A DNA stretch of 64,000 nucleotides from Dendrophyllia cribrosa (Eukaryota > Cnidaria > Anthozoa > Scleractinia > Dendrophylliidae): contig JAJLRJ010000010.1 of NCBI GenBank assembly GCA_024195265.1, positions 3,940,135 to 4,004,134 on the forward strand, given 5' to 3'. Position numbers and translations under genes: made by a program. How positions within the stretch are numbered: position 1 is the stretch's first letter; each line of letters opens with the position of its first letter. Shown one piece after another: positions 32,047 through 45,200 of the stretch. The notes below the pieces were generated by a model. That model had not been told where the DNA came from. It searched no databases and saw only the letters and a list, made by a program, of their open reading frames with translations.

Positions 32047-32736
32047 TCCCCCCCCCCCCCTATTTACTCCGCCCCCTATTGACTCCCCCCTTATTCACTT
32101 CCCCCTAATTTACTCCGCCCCCTATTCACCCTCCCCTTATTTACTTCTCCCTTATTTACTCCGCCCCCTATTCACTCCCCCCTTATTCACTCCCCCTTTA
32201 TTCATTCCCCTCTTATTCACTTCCTCCCCTTATTCACTCCGACCCCCCCCCCCCATTCACTTCCCCCTTTTTCACTCCCCCCATTCACTCCCCCTCCCAT
32301 TATTCACTGCCTCCTCCTATATTTGACTCTTACCCCCCATTCACTTCACCCCTTATTCACCCCGCCCCATTCACTACGGCCTCCTTAGACAAGCGAGAAA
32401 CTCCTTTGAGAAGCGAGAAATTAGTTACAACCTAAGGGATTCTGAGGATAAACTTAATGTTCCATTGCCGCGCACAAACTATTATAAAAATAGTTTCAGT
32501 TATAGTGGCGCCATGCTCTGGAACAGCCTTTCTCATAATGTAAGGAAAGCTGAGTCCCTTGGGCAATTTAAACGACTTCTCAAAGAGGAACTATAAGGCA
32601 CGGCATTCGTGGAAAGCAGCTTTTTATTATTTATTAAATTCTTCATATATAGATATTTTTTTAATATTAGTTTATTGCTTTGTGTTAGTATTATAATGCT
32701 TTTTAGCTGACGAATTTTTACCGTGTTTAAATAAAG

Positions 32737-32772
<36 letters not shown>

Positions 32773-32830
32773 ATTCATTCCACCCCCCTTTCACTCCCCC
32801 CCCCCCCCCCCCTTATTCACCCCACCCCCC
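32047..32830. repeat. C-rich minisatellite (CCCCTTATTCACTC), split by a LINE
   Basis: Irregular units of about 14-16 bp, CCCCCTTATTCACTCC-like, at 32047-32385 and again at 32773-32830. The LINE tail at 32405-32772 separates the two parts. Confidence 0.8.
32405..32772 (+). mobile_element. 3' end of a CR1/L2-type LINE, copy 2
   Basis: Starts within GAGAAGCGAGAAATTAGTTA and follows 23396-23808 almost base for base through the stop, 3' UTR and (TATC)n tail (32737-32772). A truncated insertion into the C-rich minisatellite. Confidence 0.75.
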
Positions 32831-32837
32831 TCCTAGG

Positions 32838-32945
32838 GGGAAGTAGCAATATTCCTAGTTGCTTCATGCTACCGAATTCAGGTTAAGCTCGGGCCGTGCT
32901 AGCACCCGGTGGCTCATGTGTGACCTTATCTTTTTTAGCTACCAG
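32838..32945 (+). repeat. SINE tail fragment (CTAGTTGCTTCATGCTACCG)
   Basis: GGGGGAAGTAGCAATATTCC, then TTGCTTCATGCTACCGAATT and GTGGCTCATGTGTGACCTTA matches the 3' part of the SINE at 49735-50190. Confidence 0.65.
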
Positions 32946-32999
32946 GCTCCACAGGAAATGTTGGTTTCATGGGGAATTTTCATTCACGTGGACATCCAC

Positions 33000-33844
33000 G
33001 TAAACTAGACTAAAAAGCACTTTTCAGCCGGCGTCCAGTAATACAATTCAAGGTGGTCTTGGTATTAGCGTGCCCGGTCACTGTTGCAGACTGCAGACAA
33101 GTTGGGGACTAGATAAACCTTTGAATGCAGAGGTCCACACGACGCAGAAATTAAACTAGCTGGTAGTTGCCGGACCTTCTTTGTGGACTAGATTAGACGC
33201 AATGAGACAGGGTGAGTGCCTAATTTATTAATAAGGCTTAATTATACCTAATTACTCCCCAGATTAGCTTTTGATGGGCTCCTGTCTCTGCAGTCATTAT
33301 TTCTGAATCCACATAAAATTTATTATCCCCTGTCAAGCTCCTGTTGACATCCATGTCAAATTCAAGTTTGGCTGTCTGGAATGAAGGGAGATGGGTCGCG
33401 TGTTAATGGTATTAAAAATTAAGCTTAATAACAGGCCTCGAGCCGTGTTTTTCCGCAAAGAAAGAAAAAAAAGACAGAAAGAAAGAAAGAAAGAAATGAA
33501 ATGAAATGAAATCCAGAAAGAAATTCGTTCCCAGTTTCTTTCGTTGTGATGTTTGAGAATATTGCGCGGTTACCTTGAAAAATTTCTCCGACAGCAAAGC
33601 TAAAACGAACTTCACGTAAAATCTTAAAATTTCTAAGTTCTTTGCCCTTACTTGGTCTCTTTAATGCTATATGTTCTTCATGGAAGGATAAATTTGTTCT
33701 ACAGAGTGGTTTTGCTGAGGAAATGTTTGGAATATAACCGCTTCAAAGCGATATTTATCGAACGTGTTTACCTTGGACACGAGTTGTCAAGGACGTGAGG
33801 AACATTTTGTATGCGAAGTTGAAACCTGCTGAAAAACGACAAAA
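33000..33844 (+). promoter_or_regulatory. Presumed 5' flank of IFT80
   Basis: No gene in this stretch. It should contain the promoter and 5' UTR. A half-site GTTACC (33570 region) resembles half of an RFX X-box, usual for ciliary genes, but no full palindrome was found. An (AAAG)n/(GAAAT)n patch lies at 33455-33510. Confidence 0.3.
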
Positions 33845-34594
33845 ATGAGGTTCAAAACTCACGTGCTTAAAGAATCTAAACGTATCCTTTTTGTAGGAAA
33901 AATGGTATATAATGTTAGCTGCAGCTATAGCTTATTATGGGGCATTTTGGTGTTATTTTTGCATATACGTTTGCTTAGTTCAAGAGATCGCCCATTTTCC
34001 TCTGCCTACAATTTGACATGAGATTTGTAGATAATTTTCAAATCTGTAGTTTGGCGACAATAGCATTTAGTTTTATATGAATACTTACTGAAATATTTTA
34101 CATTTTGTAAGTTTTAATTTTATTGAAGATATAAGATTATTTATATTGACGGAACAATGCTGAATATACAATCAGACATATAGCAGTCCATTCCAACTTA
34201 TGTCTAACCGTTTGAAGGTATCATAGAAAAGATAGATGAATAGATGGTTTATTCACTATAGCATTGCAGCCATAAGGCTGAATTACACTCCAAGGTAAAG
34301 CACCTTCATCCCTTGTTATTTTAAGATCCGAGTGTTGGTCTGGCCTGGGATCGAACCCACAACCTCCAGCTCATCAGACGAGTGCTTTACCAACTAATTT
34401 AACCCAGCAGCAGCAAGAATAGACACTTTACTCTACAGTGCCTCAGCTTTCAACCCCAAATGCACAGGAAAACCTTGCATAATGTTGGAAGGGTAGGTTA
34501 GGAGGGACTCACATCCCATTCAAGAGAGGGAGGGGGCAGTGCTGTCGGTCTTGGGACATTGTTTGACCTAAGGGATGGACCATTTAATTTTTGT

Positions 34595-34678
<84 letters not shown>

Positions 34679-36241
34679 GGGCAATTTCTTCTGAGTATGA
34701 ATTTTCTTTCTCAGTATCACTATTTGCAATAATTTTTTTTACCAAAATAAGTCTCTTTTTTTACGTGCTTTCTTGTGCATGATTTTTTTTTCTCTTAAAT
34801 TTCTTCTGCAGGAATTGTTTTTTGGTAATTGCCCAACACCCCCCCCCCCCCCCCCCCCCCCTACGGTGGCCCACAAGGGTCAAGACATAAAAAAGCACTT
34901 CACCATATTATTGTAAAACATGTTGCTGCAAATAAATAAAAGTTGCTGCAAATAAAAAAGTTGCTGCAAATAAAAAAGTTGCTGCAAATAAAAACGTTGC
35001 TGCAAATAAAAATGTTGCTGCAAACAAAAAATGTTGCTGCAAATAAAAATGGAAATAGTACCTAGACTTTCTCTTGTCATGAAGACGAGGGCAGAAAGGA
35101 AGATGGCGGATGGGAGTTCGGAAAGAGAGATAATCGAACATTACTTCCATCAGGGGTACAAAAACAAAGTAATTCTCGAATTTTTACGTGTATACCATAA
35201 TGTGGAAATTAGTTTAAGTACCTTAAAGCGGCGTCTCCGTGCTTACGACTTGCGAAGGGTCGAAAATGAAGTAAATGAGGACCAAGTGAGGGATATTATC
35301 AGGCATGAAATTACAGTCAAAATACTCAGCGCGTTCCGCTTATTATTTGGGAATGACTTTCATTAATCGGGAACGGATTGCATTATTGAAATCAAAATAC
35401 ATATAAAATTCAGGTTTAAAATTGATTATTGGAATCTTCCAACGGTAGCCTCATTCGAAATAACGAATGCTGATTGGTTTGTTATTGACATTAGGCGAAT
35501 GTTCACATGCAAAGCAGGCAACAGTTGGCGGCTTGACACATCTGACCTATTTCTGTTCGCTCAACAAAACTTTACCACTGAGTATTTTTTTGACGTAAAG
35601 AAGCTCTGCATTTACAAAACTCCGAAGAAGAATTCTTAAAATGCTAGTGTGCTGGTACTGAAAGAGAAATTTTCACCGAAAGTGAAGAAAATTTCCTATG
35701 AAGTCCAATCGACGGAATTCTCTGAAACCAACAGCGACCAACTGTTGAGTTTTCGCATGTGAACTTTTGATGGAAGTAATGTTCGATTATCTCTCTTTCC
35801 GAACTCTGCCATCTTCCTTTCTGCCCTCATCTTCATGACAAGAGAAAGTCTGGATACTATCTCCATTTTTATTTGCAGCAACATTTTTTGTTTGCAGCAA
35901 CTTTTTTATTTGCAGCAACTTTTTTATTTGCAGCAACTTTTTTTATTTGCAGCAACTTTTTTTATTAGCAGCAACATTTTTCTTTGCAGCAACGTTTTTA
36001 TTTGCAGCAACTTTTTTTATTTGCAGCAACTCTTTTATTTTCAGCAACTTTTTTTATTTGCAGCAATGTTTTTATTTGCAGCAACGTTTTTATTTGCAGG
36101 AATTTTTTTTATTTGCAGCAACATTTTTTATTTGCAGCAACTTTTTTATTTGCAGCAACTTTTATTTATTTGCAGCAACGTGTTTTACAATTATATGGTG
36201 AAGTGCTTTTTTATGTCTTGACCCTTGTGGGCCACCGTACC

Positions 36242-36276
<35 letters not shown>

Positions 36277-39200
36277 ACAAAAATTAAATGGTCCGTCCCT
36301 AAATCCTCAATTGTCTGAATAATTTTAAATTATGCTTGAACATGGTGCCCGAGCAAAAAATGTACATTGCTTTTGCCTTGAAAACCTTGTATGTTAAGTC
36401 ATCGCATTTGATACCAAAATCATTCAAAAAAGAATTTACGCTGTTTGTACCATTTATTTTGCAGCAAAAGGCTCCTTCAATCCGAGAAAATTAAGAAAAG
36501 GTCCTGTCATTTGAAATCGCCCTGCAATGCATTGCAAACTGCAAATAAACTTCTTATAGCACGTCGTTTATGCTTACAGATTGTGTCTCAGGAAAAATCC
36601 AAAATGGCGAATGTCTGACCGATTTTGTCCAATCAAACGGGAGGTTTGAAAGGACACATGCCCTTCTAAGCAAGAAAACTTATTTCCAGCACTGGAGGGG
36701 TAGTGGCATGCATGCCAATAGGTTGGATAGAAGACTTCACTGACACGCTTATGCCACTAAATACAATGTTTGTATGGGAATCCGGTGTCAAATAATTTTG
36801 GCAATATTTAAATTTTCTTATATTTGTGAATTGAAAACTTATGATACGAGGAAGAAGATTTTACTTGTCAAATTTGAGGAATGTAACTTTTTTAAAAAGC
36901 ATGCAATTAATTGGTTTGTTTTCCATATATTAGTCAATAAAAATCCAGTCAAAGTTCATGGGAAAATTTACAGACAAATGTTTGAAGAACAAAAAAAGTT
37001 AATTGCACACTTTCTAACACAGCTACCTCCCTCAAATCTGATGAGTAAAGTCTTCTTCCTAGAGTTGAAGTTTTCAATTCACAAATACTGTATTAGAAAA
37101 TTTAAATTTTGACAGTTACATGTATTTGACACTGGATTCCCGTACAAACATGGTATTTTGCGGCATGTTTGCCATGATAACCCATCGTCCCCAAACAAGT
37201 GCGAAGTCCTGTCTTGTGAATCACACAGATTTAACTTTCTTTCCTTGACTAATACCAATACAGACAAAGACCTGGTAAGCTGTGTTGGTTGGACCACAGC
37301 TGATGAATTGTTTTCTAGTGGGTAGGTTTCTTGGTAATTCTGCTGACCAGTGTGTAAGACTAATGCGCATATATTTTGCCATTCTAAATGCGATAGGTAA
37401 TGGTCACCTGCCTGACCCATAGATGGTATTGCAGGGAAGGGGAGGGGGAGTTGGATGCAGAGGGTGGGGTCAGGGGTCAGTGGAGCAAAATGTATAGGAG
37501 AGGGGAGGGTCTGAAGGTCGTTTCCTATTCATGAGTTGGCTTGTAGGAGCCAGATTATATAACACTTGAAGTTGTTGTAGTATATAATTGAAGGCTAGTA
37601 GGGGGTGGGGGTGGATCAAAATGCATAGGGGAGGAGAGGGTCAGATGGTTGTTTTGTATAATTTTCTGAGTTGGCTTGTAGGAGCCTTTGATAACAGACT
37701 AGTGCCACACTAAGAATTTTATTGCAGAAGACAAGTCTGAGCATCCTTAACAAACAACTAGGCCTTCATGCACAATGGCTCATAAGGCAGAAGTGAATGT
37801 GATACATTGCTACATGTATAATAATTACAGCTAACTTGCAAAATGCTAATAACTACCGACCATATTTCATATTTCAAGATTTCATTAAAAAAATACCTTA
37901 TAGAGAGAGCTTTAAATTAAACTCGCCTGACCATGATAAGGCAGCTTACACTAAATCATAATTAAATATGAGGAGCTCAATTTCTACAAGCTTTTTAGCT
38001 TCCATTGGGCTTCCTTGCCACTCTACCTATCAAAGTTAAGTCACTTAGGGTGCGTTTTTTTGGGAAAATCCAAATCCGGATTTCTGAATCCAAAAATGGA
38101 TTTTGCGTTTTTTTTGGCAAATCCAAAAACGGATCATGAATCCATAAAATCCACACTCAGGGTGGATTCTTCGGATCAAATCCAAATCCGGATTTTTAGA
38201 TTCGTGATCTGAGCGTTTTTTTGGGAATGGATTCGAAAAAAGTACATCTGACAAGCGGTCTTTCGTGCAAATTTACTCGTTCCGGTCGCTGTTTTGTTTC
38301 TTTCACGATTTCATATCATGGGCAATTCAGGTAAGATTTTATTGCTTATAGTTTGAAAACTATTTGTCGAGCAGGCTGATAAACACAAGCGAGTCAAAAT
38401 AGCTTCATTTGCATACCAACGGTTCTTTTACGTTAAATGATCCGTTTTAGGATTTTTCGTTTTTTTGGTCATGAAAAATCCGTATGATCCGAGATCACAA
38501 ATCCAATTTCGGATTCTCCCAAAAAAACGCAGCCTTAATATTACATTTAATTTTGAACTATTTCTGTAACTCTTCCTGCTCTGTAAATTTGCAATTTTAG
38601 TAATATATATTTTTTTCTTTTTCTTTTTGTAATATTTATTCTGTGGCAAATGTAAAATAAATAAGAAAAAAAAAGAAACAGTATGACTAACTGTGCTTTT
38701 TTTATAAATTTCTGGTACCTTGCAGAGATGACCATAGTATTTTGAAGTGGAATTTATTATCTGATGAGACCACGCAGGTAAGGGTTTTTTTTTGTGTGTG
38801 TGTGTGTGTGTATAAGTTAACTTGCCTACATATTTCAATTAATAATCTCTATCTTGTTTGTTTATTCACAGGTAATTAAGTTGCCTGCAGAAATCTTTCC
38901 AACTGACATACACTGGTTTCCAAGAAGTGCTGGTGGCAAGAAACAAAGTCAGTCTGAGCTGTTTGTTTTGACCTCTACTGATGGTAAGTCCTTATACGGT
39001 GTATAAAGTTACCAGCAAGAGTAAACTGGTACGATCATGCTGGCTGTGTTGACAGGGTCAGGGTAGGGGACAGGGTTTTTGTTAGAGCAGGGACACTGGG
39101 ACCTTTACTCGGCAATTTCAATTCTTGTCCCCGCTATTTCTCAGGAAAATGTGCTAAGATATTTGAATAAAGAACTGCTAAAGTTGATGGGCTATTTGAT

Positions 39201-42200
39201 ATTATTACAAGCGGACGTCACAGGAATGGCAGCCTCACGGCTGTTGCGAGTATTGCGAGGCATGACAATGGAGAACGGCGATGATCGCGAACCAAAACAA
39301 AAGCGAAGCTTGAGAGGGAATTTGCAATGCAAATGCAAGGCAAACACGAGAGTAATAGCAAGCAAGCAAGCTGAACACATGAAGGCTGAAATCACTCCCG
39401 CAAAGGCACGTGGACCACACCATGTAACTTGATGGCAGATGGCCACTGACCAGCTAAGAAACTTAAATTAGTGCCGCTGCCATGGATTCGAGTTTAACTT
39501 TGCCTAAACTGCTTTTAGCCACAATTAAAAAAAAACAATTGGTCAGAAATGGCCTAAAATGCACACTTTGGGCCTTAACATGTCAAAACATTTCCCTATA
39601 CTCCTATACTCCCAGTGAGGGAGGCAGTATCCCCCTCCCACACTTACCCTACATGTAAATTGGGACTGTATGCCAATTAATGTTCCCTGTTATTCACAGA
39701 AAAACAAAACACAAAAACACTAAGGGGACGTTAAAGAATCCACTCACTGTTTTAAAAGAGTAGGGGATTTAATCAACCCTGGCAAGTGGTACAACCTTCC
39801 TTTGGGGGAGGGGGAGGGGAATGTAGTTACCCACCCACAGAGTACATGTCATTGGCGCAAGCTGTTGTGGAAATAAGTCTGGCAAAGTAAAAGGCCCACC
39901 TTCACCCAAAAGACATTGCATTCGTTTGTACTTGTTTTGAAATGCTCCATTGTTCATACACGCGATCTGATTGGTTGCATGCATTCAAGCGTTACACAAA
40001 TTCATCACAGAAAGTGATCACAGTGCGCACAGCATTTTGGGTCAAGGTGGGCCTTTAATAATACAAATAACAGAAAACTCAAAGACTTTACAAAGGGTAA
40101 ACTGGTAAATCATGCTTCAACACTTTGTCTCAGTTCAGACGATCGTGCCACCAGGTGCAAAACAATTGAAAGTAATCTTTCAACAACCTTTAATATATGA
40201 TGCACTTTCTCCAGGTAAATTCCACCTGATTTCACGCAATGGTCGCATTGAGAAGTCAGTTGAATCTCACAGAGGTGCTGTACTGTCTGGGAGATGGAGC
40301 TTTGATGGTTCAGCCATGGTCACAGGTTTGAAACTTTGTTTGACATGATTTCATGTGATTTTTGTGATCTTGAAAAGCTCTTGAATTCAGTTGTGTCCAC
40401 TTCGCCTTAGCAACCACTTTTACCTTTTACTTCTAGAACCAAAGTATGATTCAAAACTTATCAAGTAAAATCAGTATAAATTATTAAAACCTCTTGAAGT
40501 GACTACTGCTCGTAACTAACCACTTTCAATGGTGGTGTGCATGTTAATTATTTTTCTCATTTTTAACCTCTCGCATATGTGGGTGCTGCAATCCCCGTGG
40601 CCTGTATTGTAAGTGGTCACTAGCTTTTAGAGTGGTTTTCAATTGAGTGTCTTAAAACCAAAACCAATTAAAGTAATCACTCAGACCAATCATGACAGGC
40701 TCAGATAATCCAATGAACCAATCAGAACTTAAAACGAATATGTGTAATCTGCACCAAGCACTGGAAAAAGCATGTGAGCAAGTCACTATTGGTTTTAATT
40801 TTGCTTCTGATTGGTTGGGAAAGTGGTGCAAAATGTTTTGGCGATATGCGCAATCACAAGCGGCCCGTAGCAATGCAAAATAAAAGCAATCCCAAAATTA
40901 CTTTTGACACTCAATTGAAAACCGCTCTATTTTGATGTCATTACAGGCACAAACAGGACGATTTGATGCAACTGGTACAATTTGATCAATTGGGAGGTCA
41001 CTTGTGGGAGGTTTACATGTAACTGTATTAATTTTGTATTGAAGACTTGTACTTTACCTTGCACTTACCGGTATTTTGTTTTTTTTCTACAAAGTTGGAG
41101 AAGATGGCCAAGTGAAGTTCTGGTCCAGGAGTGGGATGCTGAGATCAACATTGGTTCAAGCAGGTTAGTGATCAGAAGTGATCAATTACATTTGTAGGAA
41201 AGCCAGGCTTTTAACTGCCGACCGCTTACACTGTAGCTCAGTTGGTAGAGCGCCGGACTACTGTGCGGGAGGTCGCGGGTTCGAATCCCGGCCGGACCAA
41301 AAACCAGGGTTAATTAAAATAACTGGTAAGATCATGCTAGCTGTGTGCTCAACATCTGCCTCAGTTCAGATGATCGTGTCATTGGATGATGACATTAATC
41401 TGTTGGCCTTATCTCCTACATTGTACATTTGTCAGTTGTCCTTCCTGTAAGGGACGTTAAAGATACCATAGCACTCTTCGCAAAGAGCAGGGGACATACA
41501 CTGTAGTCCCCGGTGTCTGTGGTCTGCTTTGTTTAAGTTATAGGGGCACCTGTGTCACATTCAACATTATATTAATTGTAAACTGCATCAGCAGCTAGTC
41601 TGGCAAAGTTCCCCAAACAGTGTTGTACAGCGCATTTGAGTATCTTTCACATAGAAAGTGCGCTAATTAAATGTATCATCTTTTTTTTTTAGTCAATGTG
41701 TAATTTGATTTCACTGCTCTCCTATTTCCATAATTTGTTTTTTTTATATATAAAATTGTAGTATAACCTTATGCACTTTTAATTTCTCCAGCCTCTGCTT
41801 TACGTTTATTAAATGCCTATGCCAGTTAGTTACACGTGGCAGTGACCAACTCGAAAGCCTAAGCTACTTTGGTCACTGCGCACATTCCAACTTTAATGAT
41901 TTTTGTAATTTAATGTTGTTGTTGTTTGTTTTTTTATGACGCAATGTAATTTTTTTTTTTGTAAATTACTGAAATAGTGGAATAAATAAAAAAATCTGAA
42001 ATCTGAAAGCCTGGCCTTGGCTGGGCTTGCTGGGCTTTTCCAAGCTGCACTTTCCTTGCAAACCTGGCAGAATTGAGAAAGCCTGGCCAGGCTGGGCTTT
42101 GCCAGGCTTTTGACACGCTCCTGATGCAAGCTGGGTACACGTACAACTGTACATGTAACACGTTGACAAGATAGGCAAGAAAGTCTCTTCAGCCATTTGT

Positions 42201-45200
42201 GCATTGAAACGTGTACGACCTTTTATTCCGACGGATGTTGCAGTTCAAATTTACAATGCTTTAATATTACCACATTTTGATTACTGCAGCCCGGTTTGGG
42301 ATAGTATATGAGTGGCTGTTTGAGTGATAAATTACAAAAATTACAAAATCGCGCTGCCAGAGTAATTACTTAATCACCTTTTGATACGAGCTCCAACCTC
42401 CTTCTCGCGATGCTTAAGTGGGAGAAGCTGTCTCTTCGTCGTAAAAAGCAGAAAGCTTTAATTATGTATAAAACATTGAATGAACTTGCCCCAGACTATC
42501 TTCAATGTCTCTTCACTCAACGCCACGTTAATGATTATAACCTAAGAAATCTTGAAGGAAAGCTTTCGCTGCCCAAGCCAAATACTAATTACCTAAAACA
42601 AAGTTTTTGCTACAGCGGGGCCTGTTTGTGGAACAACTTGCCCCAAGATTTAAAAAGCGTTTGTTCTATTGGGCAGTTTAAACGGGGTATTAAGAAAGTA
42701 TCTGAGATATCGGATTCCCACACGGCAATCATGTAAAGCAGTTGTACAAGTTTTAATTTTTAATTATTACATGTAACTTAACTGATGATTCTCCGTGTTT
42801 AAATAAAGATTTACATTACACATTACATCTACATTGTAGGAAATAACAGAGGCAGTGAAGACACATGTAGCTCTATTCTTAACTTGTGTCATGTTTATTG
42901 AAGCCATCATGCTACTTGTGTTTGAAGTTCCTTTGGATTCTTGGTTGTGTTTCTTCTTCTTTCTCCATCCTTATGTAATCGCTGTGACTGAAGTGATCTA
43001 TAATAATACTTTTTTTTTACTAAACTGCTAGTACTGTAGCTACATTGTAGGTAACATTGGTGACATTGAAGATGTGTGTACATGTAGCTTCATTCTCAAG
43101 TTGTTCATTTCAAACTGATCAACCATAAATAATATGACACACATGTAGTTTAATTGCATTACAGAGTTTCAGGTTTGGATGCACTTTTTAATATGTCAAA
43201 AAGGCTCAGGCTCGCATAAAAAATGCTAGTCCCGCCATCTCTTAGAGTCTTGAATTTGCCACTGCTCTAATTATACTAACTCATTGTTATTTGATGTGTT
43301 AGGTACACCAGTGTATTCAGTAGCATGGAGCCCTGATTCAGATCATATTCTATACACAAGTGGGAAACAACTGATCATTAAACCCTTACAAGCTGCCGCT
43401 AAACCAGTCCAGGTATAAAAAAGAACATTCAGTTACATGTATTGATCAGAACAAGTATTTTACAATGATTTGTATGATTATGCGTACGTCAGTCAAAATT
43501 AATTTTCTATATTGGGGAAGAAGACCTAGAACATTTAAGTTAATACCAACTAAAGATACATTGTGTACAGTACAATGTAGTTAATGCATAAATTATGTAG
43601 TTTACATATTTTTTATAAATTAAGTAACATAATTATGACATGTGGCACATTATAGTAGTTTCTCTGGACCAATTGTAATTGTGTGGAATAGGAATAAAAA
43701 CTGGTGGAGCTGCAAATCTTTTGGGAGAGTTTCTGTAGAAGTGTGTTCTATAATTATAATAGTCAACCCTCAAAATGAACAGCTTAAGAACTGGTCTGGG
43801 AGGGGGGGGGGGGGGGGTGGGGGGGGAGGGTGTTCAGCTTAGACAGGGTTCGCTGTGAATATTTCAATGTGCTATTATAAAAAAAAAGCCATCTGAAAAT
43901 ACTTCCACACAAAATAATGAGTTTATTTTCATGAATTCTCATAGGTCATGAATTTTCATGGGCCATGAATTTTTATAGGCCATGAATTTTCATGGGCCAT
44001 GAATTTTCATGGGTCATGAATTGTCATAGGCCATGAATTCTCATAGGCCATGAATTTTCATAGGCCATGAATTGTTATGGGCTATGAATTTTCATGGCCA
44101 TGAATTTTTATAGGCCATGAGTTTTCATGGGCCATGAATTTTCATGGGTCATAATTTTTATGGCCATTAATGTTCATAGGCCATGAGTTTTCATGGGCCA
44201 TGAATTTTCGTAGGCCATGAATTATTATGCGCCATGAATTTTCATAGGCCATGATTTTTCATAGGCCATGAGTTCATATTCATGGACCATGAGTGATGAA
44301 TTTTCATGGGCCATAAATTGTCATTAGTTATTTATTTTTTTATTTTCAAGATATCACGAGTCCAAGCTAATTAGCTTAAAAATGTACACATTTGACAGTC
44401 AGAGTTTACCACTTTATGTACTACTACGGTGCGATCTTATTGACAATGTAATGTTCTTTTCAATTTACTGAATTAGTGGAAAGCTCATGATGGAGTCGTG
44501 TTAAAAGTTGACTGGAACCCTATCAACAATCTAATCATATCTGGTGGAGAGGACTGCAAATACAAGGTGTGTATAAAGGCTGATTCGAGTCCCCTATCAA
44601 CTTCCCTTTGATGGATCTAGACTGCTTTCAACCGTTTCACCACCAAAAAAATGCCAAGATCGTCTTCAGGGTCCTAATTTCCTAAAAGGAGGTCCAAGAG
44701 AGACTTGTAGAGATTCAGGGGCACCCAACGACCGAATGTTTCCAAATACGTCAGAAATGTCTAATATGTATTTCTCTATGCTTTAGAAGCCTGTTTGGTT
44801 AATTTGAAGCTGCCCTAAAAAATATTTATCTGTTCGGATATCTTAGGGGAACTTTGGTCGCTTCGAAAGTTCTAGGGGGCTTTTTTTCCTCATCCGAAAG
44901 TTTTAGCTATCCTGATGGGTATTTTCGAAAGTTCGAGGACATGGAGTAGCCAATACTTTCATAAGAAAATTTTAGGGGACATTTTTTATATACTTGTGCG
45001 TATAGCAATTTAGCGAAAATACTAGGCAATATAAATGCTCATCCGAATATTATAGGCATAAAACCTATTCATCCGAAAACGTTAGGGGGTGTAAATTATA
45101 TGAATGGCACTGAGTCTTCCCTTATGGTTCCAAACAGCAGGATCTAAACTCAGTTGTTCTACTGCATTCATATACAGGATTCATCTTTGTTCCGTTTGTT

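Larger units (their letters stand above)
34572..36299. mobile_element. TAA-flanked DNA transposon derivative with homopolymer and tandem-repeat arms
   Basis: Ends GGGATGGACCATTTAATTTT and AAAATTAAATGGTCCGTCCC are inverted, flanked by TAA on each side (34569-34571, 36300-36302). Moving inward, each arm has a G or C homopolymer (about 80 G on the left, about 34 C on the right), GGTGGCCCACAAGGGTCAAG, a subterminal tandem array of TTGCTGCAAATAAAAA (about 8 copies left, about 18 right, inverted), then AGACTTTCTCTTGTCATGA and the first codons of a transposase frame. 1728 bp, in intron 1 of IFT80. Confidence 0.8.

Noticed and set aside
33540..33844. RFX X-box in the IFT80 promoter
   Set aside because: Only a half-site (GTTACC) is present; the second half does not match.
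35835..36322. Phe/Leu/Gln-rich frames (YLQQLF repeats)
   Set aside because: Translation of the (TTTTTATTTGCAGCAAC)n subterminal array of the transposon.
36774..37112. 112-codon plus-strand frame
   Set aside because: Lies within the inverted-repeat element 36751-37166 and shows no domain.
39079..39432. 117-codon plus-strand frame in IFT80 intron 4
   Set aside because: Sits within SINE-like repeat sequence, no domain; IFT80 exons 4 and 5 join in phase across it.
41220..41300. A functional tRNA gene
   Set aside because: A and B boxes are present but the acceptor and anticodon stems do not pair, and a SINE tail follows.
43918..44330. CRISPR-like array
   Set aside because: Contiguous 17-bp tandem repeat without unique spacers, in a spliced eukaryotic gene.
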